Counted from the first letter of the stretch, positions 14,122 through 23,281 are shown. The stretch is DNA of 64,000 bases from Clostridiales bacterium (GCA_025757645.1 CP107216.1:1425501-1489500), one strand, 5' to 3'. Program-made: numbers and translations. The notes: generated from the sequence alone by a model not told the origin.

Positions 14122-15807
14122 ATGAAGGCGAAATGGGGTCTGTTTATGACCGAACAGAAAAAGAATACTATCATAACAAGCGGCATCGCTGTACTTGCCG
14201 TGATACTGGCATATTGCTTCCGAATTGTAGGCAGGGGCAGCTTCTACCCGATGCTGTTTTCCTATCTGCGCAGCTTTATCTATATTGGCCTATTCGCTGC
14301 CTGGGGGCTCTCCGTCCGTCAGCGGATCGTGCAAAAGCAGGTGTGCAGGTTTATGACGGTCACCGCAGTACTGCTCATCATATGGATGGTAGTCCGTTCG
14401 GCAAAGTATTTTATATTCTGGCAGCCGGATGCCGTCCGTTACCTGTGGTATCTGTTCTATCTGCCCATGCTGTTTGTGCCTATGCTGGCACTGCTGATTG
14501 CCATGTCATTGGGAAAGCCGGACGAATACAAATTTCCCAAGGGAATGTCGGTTCTGTGGATCATCTCCGGCGTATTGCTTCTGCTCGTGCTTACAAATGA
14601 CTTGCACCAATTCGTATTTACCTTTCCGAAGGACGCCGCCGTGTGGACAGACAAAAACAACGGTTACTCGATAGGCTACTTCATGATTGCAGGCTGGCAG
14701 GTGCTGTGCGCCTTTGCCGCACTCGTAATTATGTTTTTCAAATGCCGTGTGCAAAAAGGAAGGCTCCACTTTCTTCCCATTGTTCCTATGCTGCTGGCGA
14801 TTGTTTACAGCGCACTTTACTATGCGGGTGCGGATTGGCTGCTCCACTTGTTCGGCGATATTGCCGCGTTCCAAAGTGTGATGTATATTCTGACCTTTGA
14901 GTTTTGCATCGCCTGCGGATATATACATTCAAACAGCCGTTATGTGGACTTGTTTGCCTCCTCTGTCGGCACATCGGCAGAGATTACTGACAAGGACTTT
15001 ACCGTTCGGTATGCAGCTGTAAACACTGCGCCTATCTCAAAGGAAACGATGAAAAAAGCCGAGCAAAGCCCGGTCACGATGGGCGGCTTGACCGTTCACA
15101 CCATGCCTGTTGACGGCGGCTATGCCGTATGGACAGAGGATGTGTCGGCTTTGCGTGACATCAAGGAGAACTCTGAGCTTCTTGCAGACGAGCTTGCCGA
15201 CAGGAACGAAATACTCCGTTATGAATACAAGCGCGAAGCTAAGCGCCGCAAGGTGGAGGAGCAAAACCGCCTGTATGACCTCCTGCGTTCCGCTACGCAG
15301 ACGCAGATCGACCGCATTGCGGAGCTCACTAAGGAATACCGCCGAATCTCAAGCACCGATCCCGACAGCGCCAAAACGCTCCTTGCCGAGATTGCCGTGC
15401 TGTGCAGCTATATTAAACGCCGCAAGCATCTGACGCTCCTTACCGACCGAGATATTAAAATAGCGGCAACGGAACTCCACCGTGCCTTCAATGAATCGCT
15501 CCAAACGCTAAAGCTGTTGGGCGTCCGCAGCTCGCTCTATGTGGACGAGTCTCTTTCCATGCTCTCCGGCAAAACGGCGACTGCTGTATTTGATTTTTAC
15601 GAATCGGTTATTGAAGCCGATATTTTGAATTTAACAGGCATACAGGTAAGCCTCATAAAGGCAAACGGCTTGCGCTTGTCACTAAATGTGTGCTGCAAGG
15701 CCGACCTTTCCGCTTTGGCAAGCGGAGACAGTATCCGCTGTGAAAAAGAGGATGACGAGGAATACCAGCGCCTTGTATTTGAAGCGAAAGAAGGTGACAG
15801 GAAATGA
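14122..15807 (+). CDS. Seven-helix membrane sensor protein with degenerate kinase-like C-terminus
   Basis: A 561-residue protein. The first 270 residues hold about seven hydrophobic helices (for example 17-38, 48-65, 82-98, 112-132, 143-160), like the N-terminal 7TM sensor module of histidine kinases. The rest is soluble, with a long charged coiled coil (about 345-410) and a C-terminal region (LHRAFNESLQTLKLLGVRSSLYV and VIEADILNLTGIQVSLI) that is arranged like a DHp plus GHKL ATPase unit but shows no phosphoacceptor His motif and no N or G box. It overlaps the histidine kinase gene by ATGA and shares its promoter, so it may be a pseudokinase partner. The start is uncertain: ATG 14122 or ATG 14146. 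Confidence 0.72.
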   Translation: MKAKWGLFMTEQKKNTIITSGIAVLAVILAYCFRIVGRGSFYPMLFSYLRSFIYIGLFAAWGLSVRQRIVQKQVCRFMTVTAVLLIIWMVVRSAKYFIFWQPDAVRYLWYLFYLPMLFVPMLALLIAMSLGKPDEYKFPKGMSVLWIISGVLLLLVLTNDLHQFVFTFPKDAAVWTDKNNGYSIGYFMIAGWQVLCAFAALVIMFFKCRVQKGRLHFLPIVPMLLAIVYSALYYAGADWLLHLFGDIAAFQSVMYILTFEFCIACGYIHSNSRYVDLFASSVGTSAEITDKDFTVRYAAVNTAPISKETMKKAEQSPVTMGGLTVHTMPVDGGYAVWTEDVSALRDIKENSELLADELADRNEILRYEYKREAKRRKVEEQNRLYDLLRSATQTQIDRIAELTKEYRRISSTDPDSAKTLLAEIAVLCSYIKRRKHLTLLTDRDIKIAATELHRAFNESLQTLKLLGVRSSLYVDESLSMLSGKTATAVFDFYESVIEADILNLTGIQVSLIKANGLRLSLNVCCKADLSALASGDSIRCEKEDDEEYQRLVFEAKEGDRK

Positions 15808-17054
15808 GTGCATTTTCTTCCCTTTCTGAATTTTGGCAGACTATGCTGCCGTTTATCATGCTTGTGGAGATCGTCCTTGAAATCGGGCTGTTTATGTATC
15901 AGCTTCTTCGCAGCAATAAGCCGGTGCGCAGCCTGCTGAGTCTGGCGGTTATGGCGGTGATGATCCCACTGCTGTTCTCCGTTTCCCGGGCAGATCCCGA
16001 TAATATCGGGGACGCATTTCTGCTGGGCGCACCGTGGCTGATATTTGCCGCTGCCATTTTCCTTGCGGCAGTTCACTTTGCCATTGCTCTGCCGCGGGAA
16101 TACCGCCGTAAAAAGAACGAGCTCTCGCCGTTCTCCATTAAGGAAGCAACGGATAAGCTGCCTATGGGCATCTGCTTTGCTGACCCGAACGGCAGGATCA
16201 TCCTGTGCAACAACCGTATGCGCAGGCTGTCCTTTGCCCTTTGCGGCCACGAGCTGCAAATCAAAAGCGATATGGAAAATGCCCTGAGCGTGCCGGACAG
16301 ATCCGTAACCGTCAAGGATGATTGCTACATCCTGCCCGACAAGACCGTCTGGCAGTTTCGCACACAAACTATCACCGTGGAGAGCGATGACCGCTGGCAA
16401 CAGATAACGGCGCACAATGTAACCGAGCTGTATAACGGCTACCAAAAGCAAGAGGAAATAAATAAAGAACTGGCAGAAGTCAATCGAAAGCTCAGGAAGA
16501 TGTACGCTCGCATGGAGGACGATGTCAAGGAGAAGGAAAGCCTTGACCTAAAGGTCTATATTCACGATACCATCGGGCGGAGCCTCCTGACCATTCGTGA
16601 CATCATCGGCAGCGGCGAGGACACCGAGAGAAAGCTCGAAGCCCTGCAAAACGCCGTCGGTATGCTGGCAAGCAACCGCGTCACCTCCGTCGGCACGATG
16701 CAGGAGGTGCAGCAGACCGCAAAGCAGCTCGGCGTAGCCGTTGAGGTCGAGGGCTATCTTCCGCGCGATACCGCCGCCGAGGAACTGACCGTTGCCGCCG
16801 CCAAGGAGTGCGTGACCAACTGCATCAAGCACGCAGACGGGAATGAGGTATATATCCGCATTGCCGAGCGCAATCATTGCCACGACATTACCATAACCAA
16901 TAACGGCAGAGTGCCCACGGGGCCGATCAGAGAGGGCAGTGGACTTTCCGCGCTTCGTCACAGCATTGAAAGCCACGGCGGCGAGATGCATATTTCCCAT
17001 GAGCCGCGCTTTGCGCTTCTCATCACGATTCCCGAAAAGGAGAATGAGCTATGA
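15804..17054 (+). CDS. Sensor histidine kinase (NarL-group type)
   Basis: A 416-residue membrane kinase, translationally coupled to the previous gene (ATGA). Three hydrophobic helices occupy residues about 12-95, followed by a PAS-like region (about 113-205: LPMGICFADPNGRIILCNN). A coiled coil leads to a HisKA_3-like helix KVYIHDTIGRSLL with probable phosphoacceptor His254. The ATPase domain has an N box-like AAAKECVTNCIKHA (about 331-344) and a G box EGSGLSALRHSIESHGG. It should phosphorylate the LuxR-type regulator encoded directly downstream. Base composition is visibly less GC-rich than in the flanking core genes. Confidence 0.85.
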   Translation: MSAFSSLSEFWQTMLPFIMLVEIVLEIGLFMYQLLRSNKPVRSLLSLAVMAVMIPLLFSVSRADPDNIGDAFLLGAPWLIFAAAIFLAAVHFAIALPREYRRKKNELSPFSIKEATDKLPMGICFADPNGRIILCNNRMRRLSFALCGHELQIKSDMENALSVPDRSVTVKDDCYILPDKTVWQFRTQTITVESDDRWQQITAHNVTELYNGYQKQEEINKELAEVNRKLRKMYARMEDDVKEKESLDLKVYIHDTIGRSLLTIRDIIGSGEDTERKLEALQNAVGMLASNRVTSVGTMQEVQQTAKQLGVAVEVEGYLPRDTAAEELTVAAAKECVTNCIKHADGNEVYIRIAERNHCHDITITNNGRVPTGPIREGSGLSALRHSIESHGGEMHISHEPRFALLITIPEKENEL

Positions 17055-17680
17055 TAAGCACCATACTTGTAGAGGACGATCTGTACATCCAAAAGCACTT
17101 TGTCGATCGTCTTGCGGCAGACGGCGAGTTTCATCTTGTCGGCGTTTTCCGTGACGCCTTTGAAGCGGAAAAGCACTGCGACGCCACCGTAAAGCTCGTC
17201 CTTATGGATGTGCAGACGCAGCACAAGCACTCCGGTCTTGCCGCCGCGGAGCGCATCAAAAAGGCTTTTCCGCAAATCAAGATAGTAGCCGCGACCTCGC
17301 TTGTCGATCCGCAGGTGCTGCAAAGAGCGAAAGCGGGCGCAGCCGACAGCCTGTGGTATAAAGACCACGGTACAGAGGAATTGATGAGCGTGGTAAAGCG
17401 CACCCTGGCAGGCGAAAAGCTCTTTCCCGATTCCTCACCCGCCATCGAGATGGAGGGCACAATGTCCGATAAATTTTCGCCGCGGCAATTGGACATACTG
17501 CGCCTTTATATAAAGGGCTTCACCTATCAGGAGATAGCCGATAAATTGGGCATCTCCAAAAACGGCGTTCGCTGGAATTTGGACGATATGGTGGGAAAAG
17601 GCGGGTTTGAAAACCGAGAGGCGCTCGTTGCGACCGCAATTGAAAATAAGCTCATGGTAACGACTTTGAAGGACGAATAA
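17051..17680 (+). CDS. LuxR/NarL-family response regulator
   Basis: A 209-residue regulator coupled to the kinase (ATGA overlap). The receiver domain has the acidic pair (VEDD, residues 7-10), phosphorylatable Asp53 (VLMDVQT), Ser/Thr in AATS and Lys104 (LWYKDHG). The C-terminal domain (about 145-205) is a LuxR helix-turn-helix: FSPRQLDILRLYIKGFTYQEIADKL with SKNGVRWN. Together with the upstream kinase it forms a two-component system. Likely targets are close by: the receiver-like gene and the large surface protein gene downstream, preceded by a palindrome at 17768-17791. The operon ends in an 18-base-pair hairpin. Confidence 0.9.
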   Translation: MISTILVEDDLYIQKHFVDRLAADGEFHLVGVFRDAFEAEKHCDATVKLVLMDVQTQHKHSGLAAAERIKKAFPQIKIVAATSLVDPQVLQRAKAGAADSLWYKDHGTEELMSVVKRTLAGEKLFPDSSPAIEMEGTMSDKFSPRQLDILRLYIKGFTYQEIADKLGISKNGVRWNLDDMVGKGGFENREALVATAIENKLMVTTLKDE

Positions 17681-17682
17681 AT

Positions 17683-17723
17683 GCAAAGTACCCCTTGACC
17701 GAGCAGGTCAAGGGGTACTTTGC
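17683..17723 (+). terminator. Hairpin ending the two-component operon
   Basis: An exceptionally long perfect stem: GCAAAGTACCCCTTGACC (17683-17700) with its complement at 17706-17723, loop GAGCA, beginning two bases after the stop codon. No T run follows directly, so it may act as terminator of modest strength or as RNA 3' end protection. Confidence 0.75.
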
Positions 17724-17767
17724 GCAAAAAAGGCAGAATTATTTTGAAAAAACATTTTTTTCGCTCC

Positions 17768-17791
17768 GTTACTGGCACTTGTGCCAGTGAC
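17768..17791. promoter_or_regulatory. Palindrome upstream of receiver/surface-protein genes, possible operator
   Basis: ACTGGCAC-TT-GTGCCAGT (17771-17788) is a perfect palindrome, extended to 11 pairs per arm with one G-U type mismatch. It lies 70 bases before the start of the receiver-like gene. LuxR-type regulators bind dyads of this kind, so this is a candidate site for the regulator encoded at 17051; a role as a hairpin in RNA is also possible. Confidence 0.5.
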
Positions 17792-17861
17792 AAGCCTTAA
17801 AAAATCCGTAGAATAAAATGTGTATAAATATCGTTGTGTATAGACAAGGCGGTGGTGAAGG

Positions 17862-18245
17862 ATGAAAAAGATCGTGCTGGATATTCAGAGCGATATCCAT
17901 GCGCAAACCATGGAGCGAATGCTGATGCAGAAGCTGGACGATTGTCAGGTCGTGATCTCCGAATCGCCTGACACGACCGCCGAGTGGTGCAAAACACATC
18001 GACCGGACGTGCTCTTAATGGAGGTCAAGGCGTATTCACCATGGATGTTCAAAGAACGAATGGCAATCTGTGACAAGGTAAAACGAAACACGGAAAACTG
18101 CCGTGTCATTCTCTTTGTGGATGATGATACAGACGGAGAGTTGATCGAGCAGGTGCGGCAGGCAAAGCGCGAGGGTCTGATAGACGCTTTTCTCTTCGGT
18201 TCGGTATCCGAAAACTACTTTGCTTCGGTCATCGACAGTGTTTAA
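17862..18245 (+). CDS. Receiver-like protein lacking the phosphorylation site
   Basis: A 127-residue single-domain protein with the beta/alpha pattern of response regulator receivers: KKIVLDIQSDIHA at the N-terminus, DVLLMEVKA at strand 3, VILFVDDD at strand 4 and a LIDAFLFGSV segment at strand 5. The position of the phosphorylated Asp is Glu54 (LLMEV), the N-terminal acidic pair is not conserved and the strand 5 Lys is absent. It is therefore probably a phosphorylation-independent or decayed receiver. It sits alone between the two-component operon and the big surface protein gene, which starts 62 bases downstream, so it may be co-transcribed with it. Confidence 0.7.
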   Translation: MKKIVLDIQSDIHAQTMERMLMQKLDDCQVVISESPDTTAEWCKTHRPDVLLMEVKAYSPWMFKERMAICDKVKRNTENCRVILFVDDDTDGELIEQVRQAKREGLIDAFLFGSVSENYFASVIDSV

Positions 18246-18307
18246 ATCAGGCAACACAAAACGCATAGACAAATCTTCAAAATGATTTTGAGGGAGGAAA
18301 TGATAGT

Positions 18308-21300
18308 ATGACAAAAACGAACACACGAAGTCGCATCGTCAGCATCCTGCTGGTGCTTATAATGCTGCTCTCGCTGATGCCGAGTCTGATGGTTCCCACC
18401 CACGCCTTTTGGGACGACTACGACACCGGCGGAGATTGCCCCAACTGCGACCACTACCACTGGGCTGAGAATTGCTGCGACTGCCAGTTCTGCACCATTG
18501 ACTGCAACTACGATTGCTGGGTTGAGACCCATTGCAACGACTGTGGTCTGTGCCTGGGCGACACGCCCTACTGGTGCTCAGAGTGCTTTAAATGCGCCGA
18601 CTGCATGGAGGATACGCACTGCTCCACCTGCGCCAAGTGCTACATCGGCGAGGATGACCAGCTGTGCGGCGAATGCCATAAGGGTCCCTGCTGCTCCATA
18701 ACCATCTGCGACACCTGCGGCTTCTGCGACAACTGCGCAAACGATGACAGCGACCCGATGCACTGCTCGCTGTGTAACGCCTGCTTCGGTTCGGTGGACG
18801 AGTGCGTGGACGACGATGATACCGGCGTCATCCACTGCGTCGATTGCCACACGGCCTGCGAGCAGTGCGAGGAATGCCTGCTGGCCAAGGAGAGCTGCGA
18901 GGACTGCGGCCTGTGCAAGGAGTGCTGCCGGGACAACTCCGATGCCGGCGGCTGCCCGGACGGCGAGACCTGCGTGGAAAGCGCCGAGTGGGAAGAGCAC
19001 ATCTGCCCGGGCTGCGACGGCTGGGTCACGGATAAGGAAGACGAGGACGAGTTCTGCGAAACCTGCGAGCTGTGCAAGGAGTGCTGCGAGGGCAACTCCG
19101 ACTGCTCCGCGGGAATGTGTGCAATGGATACGGACTATGCGGATCACTTCTGCGAGGACTGCGGCCTGTGCTTCTGCGACAGCGACCCCTGCGAGGACGG
19201 CTGCGATCAGCGCTGCAAGGACTGCTGCCTCGATGCCGTGAAAGCGATGGGCTGCGATCATGACGACTGGTGCTTCAGCGACTCTGATTTTGAAGATCAT
19301 CTGAAAGCGGAGCACAGCGGTGCCGGGCATACCCACATCGCTTCCTCGTCCTGGTCAGCTGACGGAACGCGGCACTGGCACCCCTGCCGCTATTGCGACG
19401 GTAAAAAGCTGAATGCCGCCAACCATGAATATGACGCCAAGGGCGTGTGCAAGGTCTGCGGCTACATCAGCGGCAGCTCCATCGTCATCACCCGCCAGCC
19501 CAAGGGCGTCAAGTGCAAGACCTCCATCTACGATGATTATAACGAAGAGCCGGAAAACGGCCTGCTGTTCTATGAAAATCACCCGGTCACCTTCTCTGTC
19601 TCGGCAAGAAGCCTGAAAGGCGACGAGTTGACCTATCAGTGGTATCGGAAGGATAATGAGCATCCCACGGCGGCGCCCTACAAGCTGCCGGAGGGTAGGT
19701 TTTACATGGGTGTGACGACCTCTACACTGAAGATGTCGGTTTCCACCCAGGCCTGTCAGGAGGACTACTCCTACTACTGCGTCATCGGCAGAAAGGGCGA
19801 CGCTTCGGACACCATGAAAACGGCGGAGGCAAAGCTGACTGCCACCCATGCCTTCAGCTATCAGCAGGCCGGTGAGCCTGTGTACACCGACGACGGCAAG
19901 AGAACGCCGGAATACAAGGTCACTTGGGTCGATAAGGATGGGAATACCCATAATACTACCGTAGGCAGCGTTCGCAAAAGCGACGGCCACAAGCTCGCGT
20001 GCCTGTTTGAAGCAGGCGCAGAAGAATACGAAGCACATTATATGACCTCCGGCTACAAGGAGCGCATCTTCCCGCATACCTTTAAGCTTGAAAAAAGCTA
20101 TGACGCGGTAGGCGGCGGCAGAGTTGACATGCTCGTCTGCACCGTCTGCGACTATTTCGTTTTTGTGAAGAGTCACGTCCATGATTACGGCTGGAACTGG
20201 GACTACACCGGCTTCGGCAGTATCTATGAGTATACCTTCAACATCGGCGGCTCGACCAAGACGGTGGAGCAGCTCGTCTTTGAGTCCGGCTATGCCCACC
20301 CCGAAAAGTGCAAGGTTCCCGGCTGCGAGGAGTTCATCATGGTTCCCCACAGCTGGGGTCGCTGGAACGTGGTTTTGTGCCCTGACACCGCAGGCGCCGA
20401 AGGCGGCATGGAGGCCGAATGCAGCGTCTGCGAGTACAAAGAGACGGAAAAAATTGACGGCGATTGGACAAAGGACACCGCCATTGTGACGGTGAAAAAC
20501 GGCCGCGCAACCCGTATGATCGTCAAGCCAGGCGACAAGATCCGCCTTTATCCCGAGGAGAGAAACGGTCAGAAAGCCATCGGCTGGAAGGTGGAGTATC
20601 TCCGCGAATACAATGACGGAAGTCCTGTTAAGAAAAACTGGAGCAGCACCGAGGTCGCGAGCCTGTTTAAGCTCGTCAATAACGGCTCTGCACTCGAGTG
20701 GGGCTGCACGATCCCGGCGTTCAGCGCCATGGGCGCCCCCGGCGGCGGCCAATTCTTCTTCGAGCCGGTCTATGCAGGCTGTGACCACAGCGGCGGCACC
20801 ACGGTGCTCAATGCGAAGGCGCAGGTCTGCGACCGCAAGGGCTACACCGGCGACACCGCCTGCGCAGACTGCGGCCAAGTCATCAGTGCCGGTTCGGATA
20901 TTTACCCGCCTGCAAACGCCGGTCATACCGGTCCACTGCAGCCGCTGTACTACTACGGTACGACCAACTCGGCCACCACGGATGCAAGCCATGGCGGCAA
21001 ACGCTATAACGCCAATTCGGGCGACTGCCGGCACCGGGCCTATGAGGGCGACTACCGCTGCACGGCTTGCGGCGGCACCGTAAAGGGCGAGACCGGCGAC
21101 TTCAAACATAGCGGCCCCTTTGAGCTGCGCGATGTAAGAGCGGCAACCTGCACCGAGAAGGGCTATTCCGGTAACCAATACTGCACAGCGTGCGACAGGA
21201 TCTCAAAGAAGGGCTCCGCTACCCCGTCCCTCCACGAAATTGCCGGCAACTACAAGCTGGTCAATGAGGTTAAGCCCGGATGCACCACCACAGGCTATAG

Positions 21301-23281
21301 CGGCGACTATCAGTGTACAAGAGGCTGCGGACAGATTTTCCGCTACGGTCATGTTATCGATAAGCTCAGCCATGATTGGGACGGCGGCAAACCGGCAACA
21401 CAGGGCAAGAGCGATGGAATTCTCTACACCTGCCGGCGCACCGACTGCGGCGAGACGAAGTTTGTGAAGAATCCCGCTGCGACCGAGTATGCAGTTACCG
21501 TCACAGGCGGTACGGCGTCTGCATCGGGGAATGCCATTACCTCCGCCGCTGCGGGCGTTGAGATCACCGTCACGGCGATAATTCCCGATGGCAAGGTCTT
21601 TGACAAGTGGGTCGTGAAGTCCGGCGGCGTGACTCTTGCCGATGCTGCAAGCGCCGTCACCACCTTCACCATGCCCGCAAACGATGTTGCGCTTGCGGCA
21701 AGCTATAAGGACGCACCCGTTGCGACCTATAGCCTTACGACGCAGGTAAACGGCGGTCACGGAACGATCTCCGCGAGCAAGACAGGACTTGCAGTAGGCT
21801 CGACCGAAACGATCATTTTTACTCCCGACGCGGGCTATGAGATCGACACGGTCACCGTAAACGGCGCTGCAACGCCCGTGCTTGCCAATGTTCTGGACGT
21901 TACAATGGATGCGGATAAGACCGTCATCGTGACTTACAAGGCAACAGGCAGCACGCATACCCACAGCTACGGCACGGAGTGGAAGTATGACGACACCAAT
22001 CACTGGCATGAGTGCCAGTGCGGCGACAAGGCCGACACGGCAGCACACAGCTTCCAGTGGGTGATCGACAAGGCCGCTACCAAGGAGGCCACTGGCATCA
22101 AGCACGAGGAATGCACCGTTTGCGGCGCCAAGCGCAGCGAGAACACCGAGATCCCCGCCCTGCGGGATTACGCCGTTACCGTCACCGGCGGTACGGCAAC
22201 CGTTGCCGCAGGCACACCCATCACCCGCGCCATGGAGGGCGTTGAGGTCACCGTTACGGCACAGGCTCCTGACGGAAAGCACTTCGTCAAGTGGGTCGTT
22301 AAGGCAGGCGGCATTACACTGGCTAACGAGACCAGCGCCACCACCACCTTCACCATGCCCGCAAACGATGTAACGATCGAGGCGGAGTTCGCCGAAAACC
22401 CCGTAGAGGCGTATACGCTCACGGTTATCAAGGGCACGGCCTCCGTTGCCGCTGGCACCCCCATCACCGACAAGATCGAGCAGAACACCGTTGTGACCGT
22501 TACGGCGGACGCACCGGAGGCAGGCAAGGTCTTTGACAAGTGGGTCGTGCTGGAGGGCAATGTCACCCTGGCAGACGCCACCAAGGCCACCACCACCTTC
22601 ACCATGCCCGGTAATGATGTGAAGATTGAGGCCACCTATAAGGATGCGCCTCCCAGCCATACCCACAGCTACGGCACGGATTGGAAGTATGACGACACCA
22701 ATCACTGGCATGAGTGCGAGTGCGGCGACAAGGCCGATATTGCGGCTCACAGCGCCAGCGAGTGGATCGTTGACACGGCAGCTACCGAAACCGCCGACGG
22801 CGCTAAGCATAAGGAATGCACCGTCTGCAAGAAGGTTCTTGAAACCGCACCGATCCCCGCAACAGGCAGCACTCATACCCACAGCTACGGTACAGAGTGG
22901 AAGTATGACGGCACCAACCACTGGCATGAGTGCGAGTGCGACGATAAGGCCGACACGGCAGCACACAGCTTCCAGTGGGTGATCGACAAAGCCGCTACCA
23001 AGGAGGCCACCGGCATCAAGCACGAGGAATGCACCGTTTGCGGCGCAAAGCGCAGCGAGAACACGGTCATCGACAAGCTCCCCGACGGCGGCAACACCGG
23101 CAATACAGGCAGCGGTGATAATAACACCGATAAGCCAGGAAAGGACGACTCCACCAAGCCTCCTCAGACCGGTGACAGCAGAAACCTCATCGGTTGGCTG
23201 GCTGCTCTGTTCGTCTGCGGCGGCGTTCTGACCGTGCTGGGTCTGAACAGCAAAAAGAGAAAGGAATCCGAGGCTGAATAA
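18308..23281 (+). CDS. Giant cysteine-rich cell-wall-anchored surface protein
   Basis: A 1657-residue exported protein. Residues 1-33 are a signal peptide (ILLVLIMLLSLMPSL, then THAF). Residues 40-335 are extraordinarily rich in Cys and acidic residues, with dozens of C-x2-C pairs (CEDCGLCKECC occurs in variants several times). An Ig-like domain follows (about 388-515, ITRQPKGV to YYCVIGRKG). Residues 590-1050 carry further C-x2-C modules of the type GYSGNQYCTACD. Then come three divergent InlB-like beta repeats (from about 1060, 1288 and 1371; each ends TTFTMP-NDV) and three HTHSYGTEWKYD-type repeats (from 1216, 1451, 1520). The C-terminus has PPQTG (about 1618), a hydrophobic helix and a KKRK tail: a sortase signal with Pro in place of Leu. 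Role unknown: metal binding or adhesion are possible. Confidence 0.85.
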   Translation: MTKTNTRSRIVSILLVLIMLLSLMPSLMVPTHAFWDDYDTGGDCPNCDHYHWAENCCDCQFCTIDCNYDCWVETHCNDCGLCLGDTPYWCSECFKCADCMEDTHCSTCAKCYIGEDDQLCGECHKGPCCSITICDTCGFCDNCANDDSDPMHCSLCNACFGSVDECVDDDDTGVIHCVDCHTACEQCEECLLAKESCEDCGLCKECCRDNSDAGGCPDGETCVESAEWEEHICPGCDGWVTDKEDEDEFCETCELCKECCEGNSDCSAGMCAMDTDYADHFCEDCGLCFCDSDPCEDGCDQRCKDCCLDAVKAMGCDHDDWCFSDSDFEDHLKAEHSGAGHTHIASSSWSADGTRHWHPCRYCDGKKLNAANHEYDAKGVCKVCGYISGSSIVITRQPKGVKCKTSIYDDYNEEPENGLLFYENHPVTFSVSARSLKGDELTYQWYRKDNEHPTAAPYKLPEGRFYMGVTTSTLKMSVSTQACQEDYSYYCVIGRKGDASDTMKTAEAKLTATHAFSYQQAGEPVYTDDGKRTPEYKVTWVDKDGNTHNTTVGSVRKSDGHKLACLFEAGAEEYEAHYMTSGYKERIFPHTFKLEKSYDAVGGGRVDMLVCTVCDYFVFVKSHVHDYGWNWDYTGFGSIYEYTFNIGGSTKTVEQLVFESGYAHPEKCKVPGCEEFIMVPHSWGRWNVVLCPDTAGAEGGMEAECSVCEYKETEKIDGDWTKDTAIVTVKNGRATRMIVKPGDKIRLYPEERNGQKAIGWKVEYLREYNDGSPVKKNWSSTEVASLFKLVNNGSALEWGCTIPAFSAMGAPGGGQFFFEPVYAGCDHSGGTTVLNAKAQVCDRKGYTGDTACADCGQVISAGSDIYPPANAGHTGPLQPLYYYGTTNSATTDASHGGKRYNANSGDCRHRAYEGDYRCTACGGTVKGETGDFKHSGPFELRDVRAATCTEKGYSGNQYCTACDRISKKGSATPSLHEIAGNYKLVNEVKPGCTTTGYSGDYQCTRGCGQIFRYGHVIDKLSHDWDGGKPATQGKSDGILYTCRRTDCGETKFVKNPAATEYAVTVTGGTASASGNAITSAAAGVEITVTAIIPDGKVFDKWVVKSGGVTLADAASAVTTFTMPANDVALAASYKDAPVATYSLTTQVNGGHGTISASKTGLAVGSTETIIFTPDAGYEIDTVTVNGAATPVLANVLDVTMDADKTVIVTYKATGSTHTHSYGTEWKYDDTNHWHECQCGDKADTAAHSFQWVIDKAATKEATGIKHEECTVCGAKRSENTEIPALRDYAVTVTGGTATVAAGTPITRAMEGVEVTVTAQAPDGKHFVKWVVKAGGITLANETSATTTFTMPANDVTIEAEFAENPVEAYTLTVIKGTASVAAGTPITDKIEQNTVVTVTADAPEAGKVFDKWVVLEGNVTLADATKATTTFTMPGNDVKIEATYKDAPPSHTHSYGTDWKYDDTNHWHECECGDKADIAAHSASEWIVDTAATETADGAKHKECTVCKKVLETAPIPATGSTHTHSYGTEWKYDGTNHWHECECDDKADTAAHSFQWVIDKAATKEATGIKHEECTVCGAKRSENTVIDKLPDGGNTGNTGSGDNNTDKPGKDDSTKPPQTGDSRNLIGWLAALFVCGGVLTVLGLNSKKRKESEAE
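21953..23085 (+). repeat. Long internal repeats in the surface protein gene
   Basis: Three copies of a 200-220 base unit encoding HTHSYGTEWKYD to C-x2-C start near 21953, 22658 and 22867. The first and third are almost identical at the DNA level over about 200 bases, which points to recent duplication or gene conversion. Between them are two of the three InlB-like repeats. Such repeats can change copy number by recombination. Confidence 0.85.

Noticed and set aside
19355..21178. 607-residue minus-strand open frame inside the surface protein gene
   Set aside because: It arises because the + strand gene is GC-rich with a repeated codon pattern; there is no signal peptide, motif or ribosome site, and the + strand product has clear domains.
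21953..23085. Tandem repeats as a CRISPR array
   Set aside because: Units are over 200 bases, in frame and translate into protein repeats; they are internal gene duplications.
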